Positions 11,701-23,500 of a stretch of 64,000 nt of DNA are shown one piece after another; the stretch's first letter is position 1; each line of letters opens with the position of its first letter. Location of the stretch: NCBI RefSeq assembly GCF_921293095.1, contig NC_060254.1, positions 106,788,917 through 106,852,916 of the forward strand, in the 5' to 3' direction. A program made the translations under genes and the position numbers. The notes beneath the pieces were generated by a model. That model saw only the letters and a program-made list of their open reading frames with translations. It was not told where the DNA came from and made no database searches. This stretch comes from Ischnura elegans. Lineage: Eukaryota > Arthropoda > Insecta > Odonata > Coenagrionidae.

Positions 11701-14700
11701 AACGTAATTCTTGTAGAAATGACTCAAAAAGCTTTTAAAAAATTTCCTAGTGATTTTTCAAGAATGATAATAATTAATAGTTTGCAAGGAAGCGTTTTTA
11801 GTGGTATTACGTGGGTGATTAAGTACTTAATTTAAAATAGTACGATAATAATAACGACTCAAGTGTTTTTTATATCAGTTTTTTGATCCTCTTTCAAATA
11901 ACAATTTTTACTGAAAAATTGGGTTCGTATTGGGAATGCATAATATTAAATATAAGTTTTAGAATAGTTAAGCAGTCAAAGAAAGATTAAACTAAGCAAT
12001 AAACATGGATTTGCAACGTTTTACGAATTTTTGTTTTATTGCGGTTTCCCGAACAGCACGTCACTGGTAGTGTAAGAAGAATTGCACGTCACTGGTTAAG
12101 GGTTAAGTAGCTGTTATTTAGTAATTGTTGAGCTGTTGTGGTTTAGTGTTAAGCATGAAAAACCAAAATTTTAAGGAAACTGTAATAGCTCTTTATTAGT
12201 TTTTAAAATTATTTGCTTGAAAAAATATTATTTTCCTTAAGGATATTTATGATTTTTGCTTCTAGGGCGGGGGGGGGGGGGCAGGAGGGGGCAACTGCCC
12301 CCTCCTACCCCTCGCTGGGTGCGCCCATGCATCTATCTGAGCTGTACATAAAATAAAAGGCGTGGTGCTCATCCGATATCTTTCCCGTGGATGCATTCCA
12401 TAATTAAGGGCGTTTATTTCGCATTTCAGCTCCCCTGGTTGGTTTCTCTACGGAACGGAAGGAAGGCAATGCAACGGAGAATGCAGACGCATTCACGGCG
12501 TCAACCTCCCAAGGAGAGGCAAGGTCAGTGAAAAAGTACATAAAGTGAAGAATGATCGTAGGCTTTCCCCACTTCAATCGAATTTTAATTGGCTTCCAAA
12601 AATGTCCGCGGCGCGGTGATAAGTGCAATGCACTTTTTTTCTATATTTTGCATTATAATATTTATAATTGCGAGAAATAGCATTGGAGAGTTATGAATTT
12701 CATAGATCATACAATCATGACTATAAACTTTGGTTGAAAGCCCTAATTTCTACTTATTTTCCCGTGAAACTCGGATCAGTTTGTCCGTCAGCGACGCGAG
12801 TGGCGACTTTTGTAAACCCATTTAAAAGCGCGGTGGGTGACAACAGATTTAATTGGCCGAATTGAGACTGACCCTCTTTTGTAAAATTCGTGGCATTCTG
12901 TTATACATTTGGCGCCATTTTGCAATATGTACTTTGATCCTACAGAGCACGAACGGGCCACAGCGCAACCCACTATGCTAGCAAGTATGATCCCATCGCA
13001 GCTGCACCGAGGCTCATTACACAATAAAGATGGTAGGGACTGAAACTGTTGAGGAGAGGACTTCCATGAAGCCATTATCTGTTGAGAGCCTCGTCGGTTA
13101 TTTTGGAACTACAATTTGTTTAATTCCTGCCGTCGCAGAGTTGGGCACAGTAAAAGGTGGTCATAATAGGGTGGTTTCCTTCATCAAATAAAACAAAAGG
13201 CATTGATTGCGATTCGTTACTCACATTTAGTGTATTCATAACATAAAAATTATTTGGTTTTAGAAATCCCAGTTTAGACGAATGGCAATGGTCAATTTTA
13301 ACCTCATTTGAAAAAGGCCAGATTGGCGCCCATGCGATGCCACTCCAAGTGACGTCACAGGGACCTAGTTTCTATTCGAGTAGATAGGGGTTTTTCATCG
13401 TCTGAGATTACCAATGCATGCATGAGGCACAGACTTCAGGGAAAAATCTTTTAATAATCACCTATTGAAACTGCCTATGGTCGGAAAGTTTCCTTCGTTT
13501 GATAAGGTTGTAATAATCCATATTTAAGCCATGCGCTACCAGCTAGCAGGGTACTCTGCTACCTGCTAGCATCATGCGTCGTATCATCGCTCAAAGCCTC
13601 GCCCCAAGGTCACCTCACTTGCGGCAGCGGGAACCAGAACGACGTCACACGGAGTTTTCGCGGCATTCATACTTATCCGTCGCGTTTTCGCGCTCTTCAA
13701 AATTTTCACTTTTCATTTAATCGCGAAAAATTGATACCGTCATTTAAAAATCTAAAAGCGTGAAATACGTACTCCAGGAGTAATAATCTTTCGATCTAGG
13801 CAATAAAAAAATAATAGGAAACCACCCTATTCCTGCCGTCGCATAGTTTGGCCAAATGCTTTAAAGGTGGTCATAGTTATTAAATATCATGTATTCTGTT
13901 TGAAATTTGGTATATAACAGTTTTCGAGGTCGCGAATTCCGAATATGATATTGAAATGTAAATAAAAATTATATTTTGCCCAAAAAATGTAATTTTGGCA
14001 AAAATAAGACAGTAGTTGTTAATTATGTCCAGTAAAAAGGGGGGAATATTTTTAATGGTATTATATTACGAATATGAAACTGATTTTTAAAATTATTCTT
14101 TTCTAAAATACATTGCAAAGCTTTAAGGCAATGGATTATTAATTTTATGAATTATTTTAAATAAATTGCATCATTTTATGCCTATTTTTAAGTTTTAAAC
14201 ATTCAAAAAGAATAAATTTCCGATATTGTTCCATGTATCTTAACGCATACGCTATACGCATGTTACATGTACATACTTATGCCTTAAAAATAAATACTGG
14301 AACATATTAAGGTAGCCAAGAAATTTACATAAAACATTATTGCATACCAGTCAATCTGCGTAGAATAGGAACAGGCCCGCGAAAACTCGCTTCGAAAAAC
14401 AAAAACTATACAAAAGCGCTGCTGGGCACTGCTTTATAACGTAATGATGTTCGAATTTTTGTTTTTTAATAAAAAATGTGTAATGTACTGGTTAATATTT
14501 ATTTTAACAATGATTTTAATGTTATATTAAAAATAGCGTTTCAAATCTATTGGCATTGCTGCATCGATGCTTCTTCTTAAATTTAAAATTGAGCCAATTT
14601 CGTAGATGTGGAGCAGTCTTGAAGATCGGAATATTTCGAAGCGAGAGGGAGGTCTATGCATCTCAGCAGCGCACCTGTCACTTTGCCAGTGATTTATACG

Positions 14701-15271
14701 AAGATGTGCATACTTACTTGATTTTCAAATTAATATCTCAGCGGATCAAATAAATGTCTTCCAACCATGATTTGAAAAATCAAAACCCAGAACGTTTATA
14801 TTTCTAATTATGACCACCTTTTATAGATTTGGCCCCACTGTGCGTCGCATCGAGACCTAGGAATAATGAGTATGAAGAGAAATGAAGCTGCATTTTTAAC
14901 GATAGCGATTGTGGCGCCACTGGTGGAAAACATTTTTAGCCCAACATAACATACGGACGCAGGTTACATGCGGAATGATTCGGGTTAATGGGGCAGCCGC
15001 TTAGTTGGAACAACGTGTATCGGTCCAGACATATCCCAATCCACCGCAATGTACCGCATTTGCTAAGTTTCAAAATCGAATTTTTACTAATACGAAACCA
15101 ATTTTTTTACAGGTGAACGACACGTTAGGAGTGATGAGGAAATCTTCTGGGGACATCAACTTTTATTTCAATAAAAAGTTTATAGGCTCCATTACGACAC
15201 TGTTTCCAGGAGAAGTATATGGTGTGGTAGATTTGCGAAATAATGTTGACAAAATCAAAATAACATCGTAA
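5588..15271 (+). CDS. NHR gene A: predicted secreted single-NHR-domain protein, 6 exons, 262 aa
   Basis: Exons: 5588-5720, 6652-6763, 8550-8651, 10494-10682, 12430-12523, 15113-15271; intron phases 1,2,2,2,0. Residues 1-18 form a signal peptide (MRYLAWIITATIICGFDA). Residues 19-91 include LKSFPKTELAAKVEHQ, shared with gene B. Residues about 92-262 form a Neuralized homology repeat: FSEKRGRMVTLSGNGRTATR at the start, then RPLEDDELFEI, IGLTTANPE and PGWFLYG, then INFYFN...GEVYGVVDL. NHR domains are protein-protein or lipid-contact modules in Neuralized E3 ligases. Here RING, transmembrane segment and second NHR are absent. The mature chain has only C193 and C197, plus N-glycosylation sequons at N155 and N212. 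The exon model rests on consensus splice sites, continuous frame and the paralogue at 36545. The NHR assignment is by motif recognition; the function is unknown. Confidence 0.85.
6652..6763 (+). CDS. NHR gene A exon 2 (conserved N-terminal segment)
   Basis: Acceptor TTCTTTCAG at 6651, donor TCA|GTAAGT. Codes for residues 45-81, with LKSFPKTELAAKVEHQ at 58-73. Using the next AG as acceptor would give an early stop. Confidence 0.8.
6935..7607 (-). mobile_element. AATAGGG MITE, copy 2 (reverse), intron 2 of NHR gene A
   Basis: Aligns end to end with copy 1 in the opposite orientation. The right end carries a substitution (CCGTATT for CCCTATT). Confidence 0.85.
8550..8651 (+). CDS. NHR gene A exon 3 (start of NHR)
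   Basis: Acceptor TTTTCACAG at 8549, donor GTGAA|GTAGGT. Codes for residues 82-115, including the first NHR strands (FSEKRGRMVTLS, GRTATRV). Confidence 0.8.
9696..10363 (-). mobile_element. AATAGGG MITE, copy 3 (reverse), intron 3 of NHR gene A
   Basis: Full length, with right end CCGTATT as in copy 2. It ends only 130 bp before exon 4. Confidence 0.85.
10494..10682 (+). CDS. NHR gene A exon 4 (NHR core)
   Basis: Acceptor TTGAACGCAG at 10493, donor ATCAA|GTGAGT. 189 nt, the same length and phase as gene B exon 4. Codes for residues 116-178, including the IGLTTANPE motif typical of NHR domains. Confidence 0.85.
11473..12099. mobile_element. piggyBac-type MITE, intron 4 of NHR gene A
   Basis: TTAA at both ends (11473-11476 and 12096-12099). 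Inside these, the left end reads CAGATGACGTGC and the right end, reverse-complemented, CCAGTGACGTGC. A GCGGTCTGAGAGACCGC palindrome follows the left end and a related GCGGTCTGTGAGACC lies near 11661. No transposase. TTAA target plus short terminal repeats fits piggyBac. Confidence 0.65.
12430..12523 (+). CDS. NHR gene A exon 5 (cysteine loop)
   Basis: Acceptor GCATTTCAG at 12429, donor GGCAAG|GTCAGT. Codes for residues 179-210, PGWFLYG followed by QCNGEC and GVNLPRRGK. It contains the only two cysteines of the mature protein. Confidence 0.85.
13165..13831 (+). mobile_element. AATAGGG MITE, copy 4 (forward), intron 5 of NHR gene A
   Basis: Full length, 667 bp. It is flanked by two diverged copies of a segment of about 42 bp (13123-13164 and 13829-13874), the second of which carries the left end of the hAT-like element at 13844. 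Confidence 0.85.
13844..14841. mobile_element. hAT-like non-autonomous element, intron 5 of NHR gene A
   Basis: The left end TAGTTTGGCCAAATGC..AAAGGTGGTCATA matches the reverse complement of the right end, CAGTGGGGCCAAATC..AAAAGGTGGTCATA. Flanking octamers CCGTCGCA and GCGTCGCA fit an 8-bp target duplication with one mismatch. The interior is AT-rich without a transposase. Confidence 0.6.
15113..15271 (+). CDS. NHR gene A exon 6 (C-terminal NHR half)
   Basis: Acceptor TTTTTACAG at 15112, in phase 0, to TAA at 15271. Codes for residues 211-262, with the NHR hallmark GEVYGVVDL. Confidence 0.85.
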   Translation: MNDTLGVMRKSSGDINFYFNKKFIGSITTLFPGEVYGVVDLRNNVDKIKITS

Positions 15272-15783
15272 ATTTAAGCAGAACGCCGAAATTTTGAAAA
15301 TGCAAAACAAATTCAAGGAAGGAGGGCGTTGCTATGGGAACCATGCAGCTGCTGCGGTTGGAATGGTTGAAATAGCCACGCTGAAGCCAAGGCAACGACG
15401 TAAACAAACTAATGCAGTCAAATGAAATGCCCTTGGTTTATGCGCATTAAAAACAAATATTGAAATCCTAAAAAAACCTTCATTAAAAATGGCTAGTAAG
15501 TGATTTAGCGTGGATAGCAAACTTCAATTATAAAAAAATACATATCGCCACAAAAGTGCTCTGGAAAGGTTGATTGAACTGGTGCAGGTATTACTTGTAT
15601 GCTATACCATTGGGCATTGACCGGGTAGAAGTGGATACTTTTAAAAGAGGCTTAAATTATGAAAATGTTGTAAAAATAATGTCTTTGTGTCATTGAAAAT
15701 ATAGGTAATGTAACTATTCAACGTCCAGGATAGAAAGATTTTCAGCAAGGATCGTATTGTTGTTCAAATATTCTATAATTTTA

Positions 15784-15789
15784 AATAAA
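15784..15789 (+). terminator. candidate poly(A) signal of NHR gene A
   Basis: First AATAAA after the stop, 513 nt downstream. An ATTAAA at about 15447 is an alternative closer to the stop. Confidence 0.3.
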
Positions 15790-17073
15790 CAAAAGAAAGT
15801 ACAGTGGTTTTTCACAAAATATTTCCAAAATCACTTTATCCTACCCTTTTAAACCTGATTATACTTATCTAATTTTGACAAACCGCAAAGAGTGTTTTAA
15901 TGAATTTGCCTACTTGCCACATACACATCCCCTTTGGCTGGGAAATGCCAGGTCGGTATGAAAAGAGAATGAACTGAACTCGAGCGATAGGAATTGAGGA
16001 GTATATTTCTCGCAGTTTTAGGCATTAGCATCAGTAACTTTGGAAACATACTAAAAGAAACATTGTACGATCCTAAAAATAAACAATAATCGTCAGTCCA
16101 CATATTATTATAATCCTAAGTCCGTCTATTAAAAGAATGTTCAATGGAGTGGAAATGGAAAACCGTGGCTCAAAAAGGCAGGCTCAAAAATGGCTAAAAT
16201 TCTACATGCTGGGAAAGGAATATTAAAAACCACTTCTTATTCCAGAAAGATGCTCTTAAAAAATTATCTTCATTTCGTGCACGTGTGATTCTTCAGTTGT
16301 TGAAAACCCCTGATATATACAAGGCCAATGTGCTGTTTTAAGTGATATGGGTATAAAAATAAAATAAAAAATAAGTAAGATAAATAACGGTACCTCTATG
16401 GAACTTATTTCAAATAATAAGTGAATGTATTAGAGTTATATATTACCGGGACACGTCACATTGAGCTTGATATGGTTCTCACACCACAAAAATATAATGT
16501 ATAAATATATAGAACTGTATGAAAGTTTTCAAATTAATTGAATGATAAGGTTTTGGCACTTTTGTAAAATCTCTTTTCCACGCAATCATACCATAGCCCA
16601 TCCACTTAAGGAGCACGCATTTTGCGCAGCGAATACCAAAACTTTTCATTAAAAAATGTAAATCATGATAATGATTTCTATAAGGTGATAAAATTCTCTT
16701 TATACCTTAAGTTTCATAATAAAAGTGAAATCGGGCGACGTCACCGTATCACATGAGTTATGGTCACCTTATCGATGGCGTTATTGAAGGCAAAACTCGT
16801 CGGTTGCGGGAAAATGGCGCTGCATTCGGCTCAAATCGCACGAATATAAAATGTAGACGTCGCCGTTGATTCTCACGTGCACTCGTGTCACACCCATCCC
16901 GTGGCACATTCGTGCCTTGTTACCATCGGACAATGAAAATACGGAAATTATAACTTGGAAAACATCTGCACGAGATATTTATTATTATATTTTACAAAAA
17001 TACTATTTGCATTATTAAAATGGCAAAGTATTTTACTTTTCGAAGTAACTAGAAAGCACTGCCCTCTTTCAAC
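15790..17073. other. intergenic, no gene seen
   Basis: No supported ORF. Around 16731-16925 the sequence becomes GC-richer, with GACGTC motifs and a TATAAA at 16845-16850, resembling a promoter. The next ATG opens only a six-codon frame, so no gene is called. Confidence 0.4.
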
Positions 17074-17720
17074 AATAGGGTAGTTTCCTTCATCAAAGAA
17101 AAAGAAAGGTATTGATTGCGATTCATTACCCACCATTAGTGTATTCATAATGTAAAAATTATTTAGTTTTAGAAATCCCAGTTTATACGAATGTTAATGG
17201 TCAATTTTATCCTCATTTGAAAAAGGCCAGATTGGCGCCCATGCGATACCACTCCACGTGACGTCACAGGGACCTAGTTTCTATACGAGTAGATAGGAGT
17301 TTTACATCGTCTGAGATTACCAATGCATGCATGAGGCACAGAGCTCAGGGAAACATCTCTTAATTATCACGGTAATCACCTATTAAAATTGCCTAAGGTT
17401 GGAAAGTTTCCCCACTCTAGCTAGCTGGGTACCTTGCGCAACCGCCATGCTCGGCAGCAAGTAGCCTGCATCGTAGCGGCGCTCATAGCCTCGCACCCAG
17501 GTGGCCTCACACAGCGGCAGCTGGAACCAGAATGACGTCACACGGCTTCTCCCAATATTCATACTTAGCCGTTGCGTTTTCCCTCGCTTGAAAATGCTCA
17601 CTTTTCAATTAATCGCGAAAAATAGATATCGTCATTTAAACATCTAAATGCGTGAAATACGTACTCCAGGAGTAATAATCTTTCGATTTAGGCAATACAA
17701 AAATAGGAAACTACCCTATT
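17074..17720 (+). mobile_element. AATAGGG MITE, copy 5 (forward)
   Basis: 647 bp. The interior differs from other copies between about 17410 and 17530 (GCTCGGCAGCAAG, CGCACCCAGGTGGCC). It shares this variant only with copy 7, so the two form a subfamily. Confidence 0.85.
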
Positions 17721-17924
17721 TCTGACCAACAGCAAGTTAATTGAACATCGTGTGTGGGACACGTGCCGTATTTGACGCCGCTAAAAAGGAAAAGTAGATG
17801 CGAGTGCTCGAGGAAAGAATGACAAAACGTTTTAGAGTAGTCGAAACAATAAAGTAACTCTTAGGAAAAATGAAAGCAATAAAAGAGCACTATTTTTATA
17901 AAAAGTAATAGGTAACCAATTTAC

Positions 17925-19511
17925 AATAGGGTTGTTCACCGTATTTTTTTTATTTAAGAAATTGAAAGATCGTGCTTCAGAAGGAGCAATGACAATTATA
18001 TCACGCTATTTTCTTCATTGTACATGTTTAGAGAAGGCTTTAAACAGTGACAAATTTTACGTTACGCCAAAAAGCCCTACTTCCATCTTGAATTGATGTG
18101 TGACGTCACAAGCCTGTAGATGCCCTACTGCAGTGTTTGAAGTGGCTCAGCAGGGTTATTCCAATTTTTTTTTAAGATCTCCAGCGTCTGCCGCCAGATC
18201 AGTGTTTAAATAAAATACAAATTTATCCTTTAATAAGAGTAATAATAAGCAAAATTACCCTTACTTGTACATATTTATTGCTCATCATATCACAAATAGC
18301 ACTACAACGCACACATTTTACGAGCTGTCTTTTTGATACGTATAATCAGTATATTCCAAATCAACTGATTCAATAAAAAATTTGGCTCACAATAAATATA
18401 AAACACTATTATGTAACACTAATAAAACATGACAATCGGTTTTCCAATCACTCTGCACACACAAAAGAATTTGCACTCGTTGAAGTTCGAAAGGATTCTC
18501 CACACCCCACTTACCACTCATCACTAACGACTTAGAATCAGTTTACGTTATTTTACATTGACATTACGAAGACAATGAAATGAATAGGCTGAAACAAATT
18601 ATTAAACTAGCTAAAGCAGTTATTGTAACATCAAAAAACTTCGAATTTCACTTTCACTATTACCGTAGCCAAAATATGACCAAAACAAACAACAGCGCAT
18701 CGAAATTCGTGAAATGTAAACACTGACGAATGCTCCAAATGAATTGGCAACAGGTATTAAAATCAAACAGAACTTAGAGGCGAACAAACGAATGAAAATT
18801 AATATACGTTCGATGTATCCTCTAAGTACAACTAGCTCAAATATGAAACATATCCTTCGCAATAGTTAGATACCTTAGATCGAAATGTATAGGGTTGATT
18901 GAACCAGCATGGAAGAAATAAATAATTTCGTCGAAGATGTTACATTCACAACTCACTTCACTTGTCGCTTCACTCTTTACTTCATCGTCTATATGCAATC
19001 AATTCACTCAGGGGTACATTAAGGGCACAAATTTTGTTCACTTGCACTAGCGGCAAAATGAAAGTTCACTGCACGTAGGTAGTTTCCTTGCAAATGCAGC
19101 TATACAAAACTTTCAATTCCTGTCAACAATTACACTACATACGTTGCCTGCCTAACTTGAAGAATGGATTTTATGTCGCCTTGATCCATCCGGAAGCTTC
19201 ATGCACAACATAGGCCATTTCAAAATAAGGAATAACCTTGGCAAATGTCCAGTCGGCATGCAGAGTGCTCAGCTTAGCATCGAGCGATCGAGGTTACAGG
19301 CCAGCCGTACAGGCTTGTTTCGTCATCACCTCTATTTCAAGATGGCCGACCGTTGTTGGCGGCGTTTAAAATTGTTCAAATTTTGATTGCTAATAATTCC
19401 ATCATTACTTTTTCAACGCATCTGTCATTCATCCCAATCAAAATGAAATTACATCAGAAGTGATATACATTCGTTTTTTAGACCGTTCTGATAGGCTTGA
19501 ACAACCCTATT
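17925..19511. mobile_element. 1.6-kb element related to the AATAGGG MITE
   Basis: Ends are AATAGGGTTGTTCA and, inverted, AATAGGGTTGTTCA. The left subterminal region (ATTTTTTTTATTTAAG, AATTGAAAGAT) resembles the MITE's subterminal region. No intact transposase ORF is visible. It is probably a longer or diverged relative. Confidence 0.6.
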
Positions 19512-20013
19512 AGTGAGACCGTTTGGTCCGTCTAAACCCATAATACCAATGAGTATCCTAAAATAAACCATTCATTCGCGGGCCTGTATGTAGAAGTATT
19601 CATCGTGATACTTGTACCAACAGGATATCTCATTACGATCTTTTGAGTGCACAGAAAATCACTTAATTATCAAGGTATGGTACTTAGGGATTGCGACCGA
19701 TAGCTGAGGTCGTTTGCGCCTTGAGTATGCAGGAAATGGAGGACATGCTGTCCCGGCGTCGGCATTAGCCAGCTCTAAACGAAAGGCGGCAAGGGAGCAC
19801 GTCTAAACGTCCCATCCGAAGGACGGAGTACTGCACTTAAATTAAACTCCGCAAACCAATGGAGCAGAGATGGATCGGGCCGAATCGGAAACTTAAACCG
19901 GGATGCACATGGAGGAAAGACAGCACAGCAAACCGATCCCCTCCTATCAACCAGAGTAAGTCCTTCATATTCGGGTACTCGAGTGCACAACTGGGCGATC
20001 ATTATGCCTCGTT
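19512..20013. other. non-coding, possible SINE-like fragment
   Basis: No supported gene. The motif GGTACTCGAGTGC near 19974 resembles GGTACTCGAATGC at about 8249 and, inverted, at about 9319, suggesting fragments of one dispersed repeat. Confidence 0.3.
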
Positions 20014-20402
20014 CACATTACGATTGTCCGAGCGATCGTCCCAACGATATTTGGCCGAACTAGCCGTGTGAATGCATGTCCTGACTGTAGTTGACGTAGT
20101 TCCGAACGTTGCCACTTTACGATGGTTACGCGCTGGGAGACCGGAAGCGGAAGGGACAAGAGGTAGACGAAAAGCTCTTGAAGCTCTATTTTTTCATGGA
20201 TTTGTCCCAGGAAGGAAGAATAAGGGCGGAAGAAAAATTATTCGGTAAACACACATTGAGCACAGTAATATCTTGTCCTTGCATACATCAACAGCTTTGC
20301 TGACCGTCAATTTCCCGTTCACTTTAGATGTCAGCACTAGAGGGCAGCACAGGTTTTAACAATAGTCGTATGAATGCTCGATAGTTGAACAATCGTAATG
20401 TG
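20014..20402. mobile_element. short inverted-repeat element (CACATTACGATTGT ends)
   Basis: CACATTACGATTGT at 20014-20027 is the exact reverse complement of 20389-20402. The outer flanks resemble the terminal sequence of the neighbouring element at 20434. Confidence 0.5.
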
Positions 20403-20433
20403 GCCAATTCGAGTCGTTCCGAATAGAGTAATG

Positions 20434-21810
20434 CCCCGTTTACACTACGAACGTACCGACGTTGATCGCGACTACTGCACGTTTACACGTCTAAAATTTA
20501 CCATCGTAACTCAGTGCTGCCCTCGTTGGGGAATTGTGTCAGATAACAACTGACGATGTGACTGCGTGGGAAAATTGAAATCTTGGAAATTAAGAAGCTA
20601 AAGAATATTAATGTTTTCATGTGCTATAGCTAAAGGTAGACCGAACTGTTGGTAAAACTTTAATGAATGCAGGATTCATTATGGGAATCGGTCCAAATTT
20701 TAACAATATTGATGCGGTAAAGACAGTAGATATGTCGCTTTGCTGCGTTCAAAATCGGAATGTATTGTTAACTGGTCACTTTATTATAATATCGACTCAA
20801 TCCAGCTTGAACGTGTCCAAAATAAATTTCTCAAATTAAATAATTACGATTTAGGAATCTCACTGTCTGAGTAAAACACTTCATATATTCTTTCCCTAGT
20901 CAATTTGAAAACTCTTGCACGACAAAGGATCCTCTAACAAAGGCCTATTCCTCTACAAAATTATCAATTAATATTTATATTGTTCCTATCTCCTTTACTA
21001 GTAACTTTTAATGGATCCCGTCAAAGCTATACAAATCCTCACCTGCTATTGTTTTTAATTACCATAGAGCAAATTATGTCTTCAACTCCCAGCTATCCAG
21101 TATGATGAGGTAAAACTAAAACTAGTCATAGCAGTCCGTGAAGCCTTTAAGAATCTAGATTCTTCGAGAGAAAATGTCAAAACATTCAAGAATATTCACG
21201 CATTAAAGACATATTGCTGTTATTGTTTAACTGGAAAAGGCTTAGATTTCGGCTTGCTTCGGCACAAGTATTGATTTCTCCATGTCCACATCTAAATGTT
21301 ATATTTACTTCTGGCGAATTTTATCGTGAAATCCTGTATACAATGATTTAATTGGTTAACATTTTGTGCATGTTTGTTATTTTCTATCATCTGTGCAGTA
21401 TAATTTAAGGATACATATTATGTGTTAACCTGTAAATAAAGAAATGCATAAAACTGGAATAGTATAGAATATCCGATATCATTTGGTAAATAGAACATCA
21501 GAAAAAACTTTCCCCTCACGTCCTTCCATCACTTGCTCAATAATGTCTTCAATCGTTGCCATGTATCTTAGATATATTTTTGTTATTTATGAAATATCAA
21601 TTATTGTATCAATATTTCAACGGCGCGAAAGAATCGTATATGCATCGATCTTCATTTCCTAACTCTTTTTTCTTGGCACACTAGCGCTAACCATCGTAAG
21701 TTCGGCAGTGTTAGGTACTAAGACCTACGATGGTAACTCTGCGCGTTTACACGACGTTTTGAGGTTACGCGCGTACGGATCAACGTCGCGACGATCGTTG
21801 TGTAAACGGG
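20434..21810. mobile_element. element with CCCGTTTACAC inverted ends
   Basis: The left end CCCCGTTTACACTACGA..CGACGTTGATC matches the reverse complement of the right end, CCCGTTTACACAACGA..CGACGTTGATC. The interior carries a decayed non-LTR RT fragment (20730-20874 and beyond). No transposase is visible. Confidence 0.55.
20730..20874 (+). pseudogene. decayed non-LTR retrotransposon RT C-terminus
   Basis: The translation contains NWSLYYNIDSIQLERVQNKF, the pattern that follows the RT core in jockey/CR1-group elements (W.P.Y...ID.IE.VQ..F). It ends in a stop at 20872-20874. Further short matches to the same tail continue in shifted frames to about 21230. Confidence 0.55.
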
Positions 21811-22803
21811 ACTAAGAGTCAACCGTCCGGTATAACCGACGGCAGCGCCAAAATGGATAATTAAAGAACTACGTGCAAATATGCAGGGAAACCACACAAA
21901 CAATAATAAAGCAATGGCGGGGAACGGACGAAAGGTTATAGAGGAATAAGAAAACATTTCATTGAATGTAACATGTTAATGAAGATATTGTATGTAGGGA
22001 CATGAAGTACATTTCCATTACAATCTGAATGAAAGAGTTAAATTTTTAGATTCGCTCAACTATAAACAAATACGTAATTCCTCATTAATGCAATGAAGAT
22101 AAATCGACAGAGTCAACATATTCGGTAAAGACTTACCTATGCCAGGAAAGGCGAGAATGAAATGATGGCTCGTCACCCACTTTGCTACCAAGTATCAATT
22201 TGTGAATCGAAGCGCGTGTGGGCGAAGTCACCCCATTCTACGGTACATACATTCCTACAGCCAGAAGGAGTTTTTCTCGAAGTTGAGATGTTCCGAATAA
22301 TTTTCTTCACTATCGGCAGGCGAGTTTATTTTCTTTGTAGAAAATTTCTGCAACTATATATTCCTTAGATGAGCTTGCCAGATCTATGATTCGAATTTGA
22401 AAGTCTCCGACAACAGATTCATCGGTCGTTTCCACTCGTGCGCACGGTCAAGCAGCACAAAGGTGAAGCGCAGGTATCTGTTTTGCTGGCCTGCTGTATG
22501 AAGTTGGAGCTCTGTACAATTACGAGCAAAAATTGTTGAAGATTTCCTCTGACGACACATTCTAAAGTTGAAGACTTTCTCTCTGAAACGGTTGGAGTCT
22601 CATCAATCACACGTGAGCTTGGACAGTTGCATTCGTTTTGGGGTTGTATTCTTTTTTTATGTTATCAAACTGATTTCTCTTTCTTTTTGTATGTGTAGAT
22701 CTAAATTTATTTGCATAGATATGCAAAATGGTTAGGTGGCTAATAAGGAAGAAGCCTCGGCTAGAAAATCATTCAAAGGAACAAGATTCGAAATCTCTTC
22801 CCG
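21811..22803. other. non-coding, nothing recognised
   Basis: AT-rich with only short unsupported ORFs on both strands. Confidence 0.4.
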
Positions 22804-23500
22804 CGATTTTTTAAAGCATTAAGTAAACGTAATAAAACCATTGTTGATATCTTAGGTCATCAAATGGCAGGTAACTATGAGACTAGATGGGTAGAAAGGC
22901 ATAAAGCTATTGTAACTTTTAGAGACGACTTAAATGATATTGCCAAAGCTCTCGAAAAAGTGTCAAAGTGGGATGATTATAAAACGGCAACTAAAGGAAG
23001 ATGTTTATTGTTATCAATTTGTAATTGTGAATTTATTTGAACTGTATATAGCCTGAGTGATGTTTTTAGTGCAATTTATATTTTAAGCAGATATTTGCAA
23101 AATGAGACTGTAGATGTTTTTCAAGCTAAAAAAAAGTTGACCAAACTTCTGAAGTACTAAAGGATAAGCGGATGAACTCTTATAAAATTTTCTCTGGAAT
23201 TTTTGTAAAGGCTAAGAAAATTATGGAGGAAATGGACATTCAAATCCACATTCCACGTGCAGCCAATCGGCAAAAAAATCGAGCAAATTACCCGGCTACC
23301 AATGATTAAGACGATAGAATCACGTATTGGGAAAAATAATCTATATTCCCATCTAAGAATACCTACGTAAATACGGATATCAAGGACAGATTTGCTGGAG
23401 AGTCAATTGAGTGCTTCAAATTGAATACACTAATCCCAGCTGTTTTCATGGAAATAAAAAATTCGGATTCGTTAGAAAGCATGCTTGAAAAAAATATGTG
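22804..23500 (+). pseudogene. hAT-superfamily transposase relic (ZMYM1-like/DUF4371 type)
   Basis: Starting at 22804 the frame reads RFFKALSKRNKTIVDI, then NYETRWVERHKAIVTFRDDL, then ALEKVSKWDDYKTATKGR and ends at TGA 23038-23040. Similarity continues in broken frames (SLSDVFSAIYILSRYLQNET, DVFQAKKKLTKLLKY). The ETRWVERH...AI..F..DL block is characteristic of ZMYM1-like hAT transposases. Stops and frameshifts make it dead. The element's ends were not found. Confidence 0.65.

Noticed and set aside
16731-16950. Promoter and first exon of a third NHR gene
   Set aside because: A TATA box is present, but the following ATG opens only six codons and no NHR-like exon follows.
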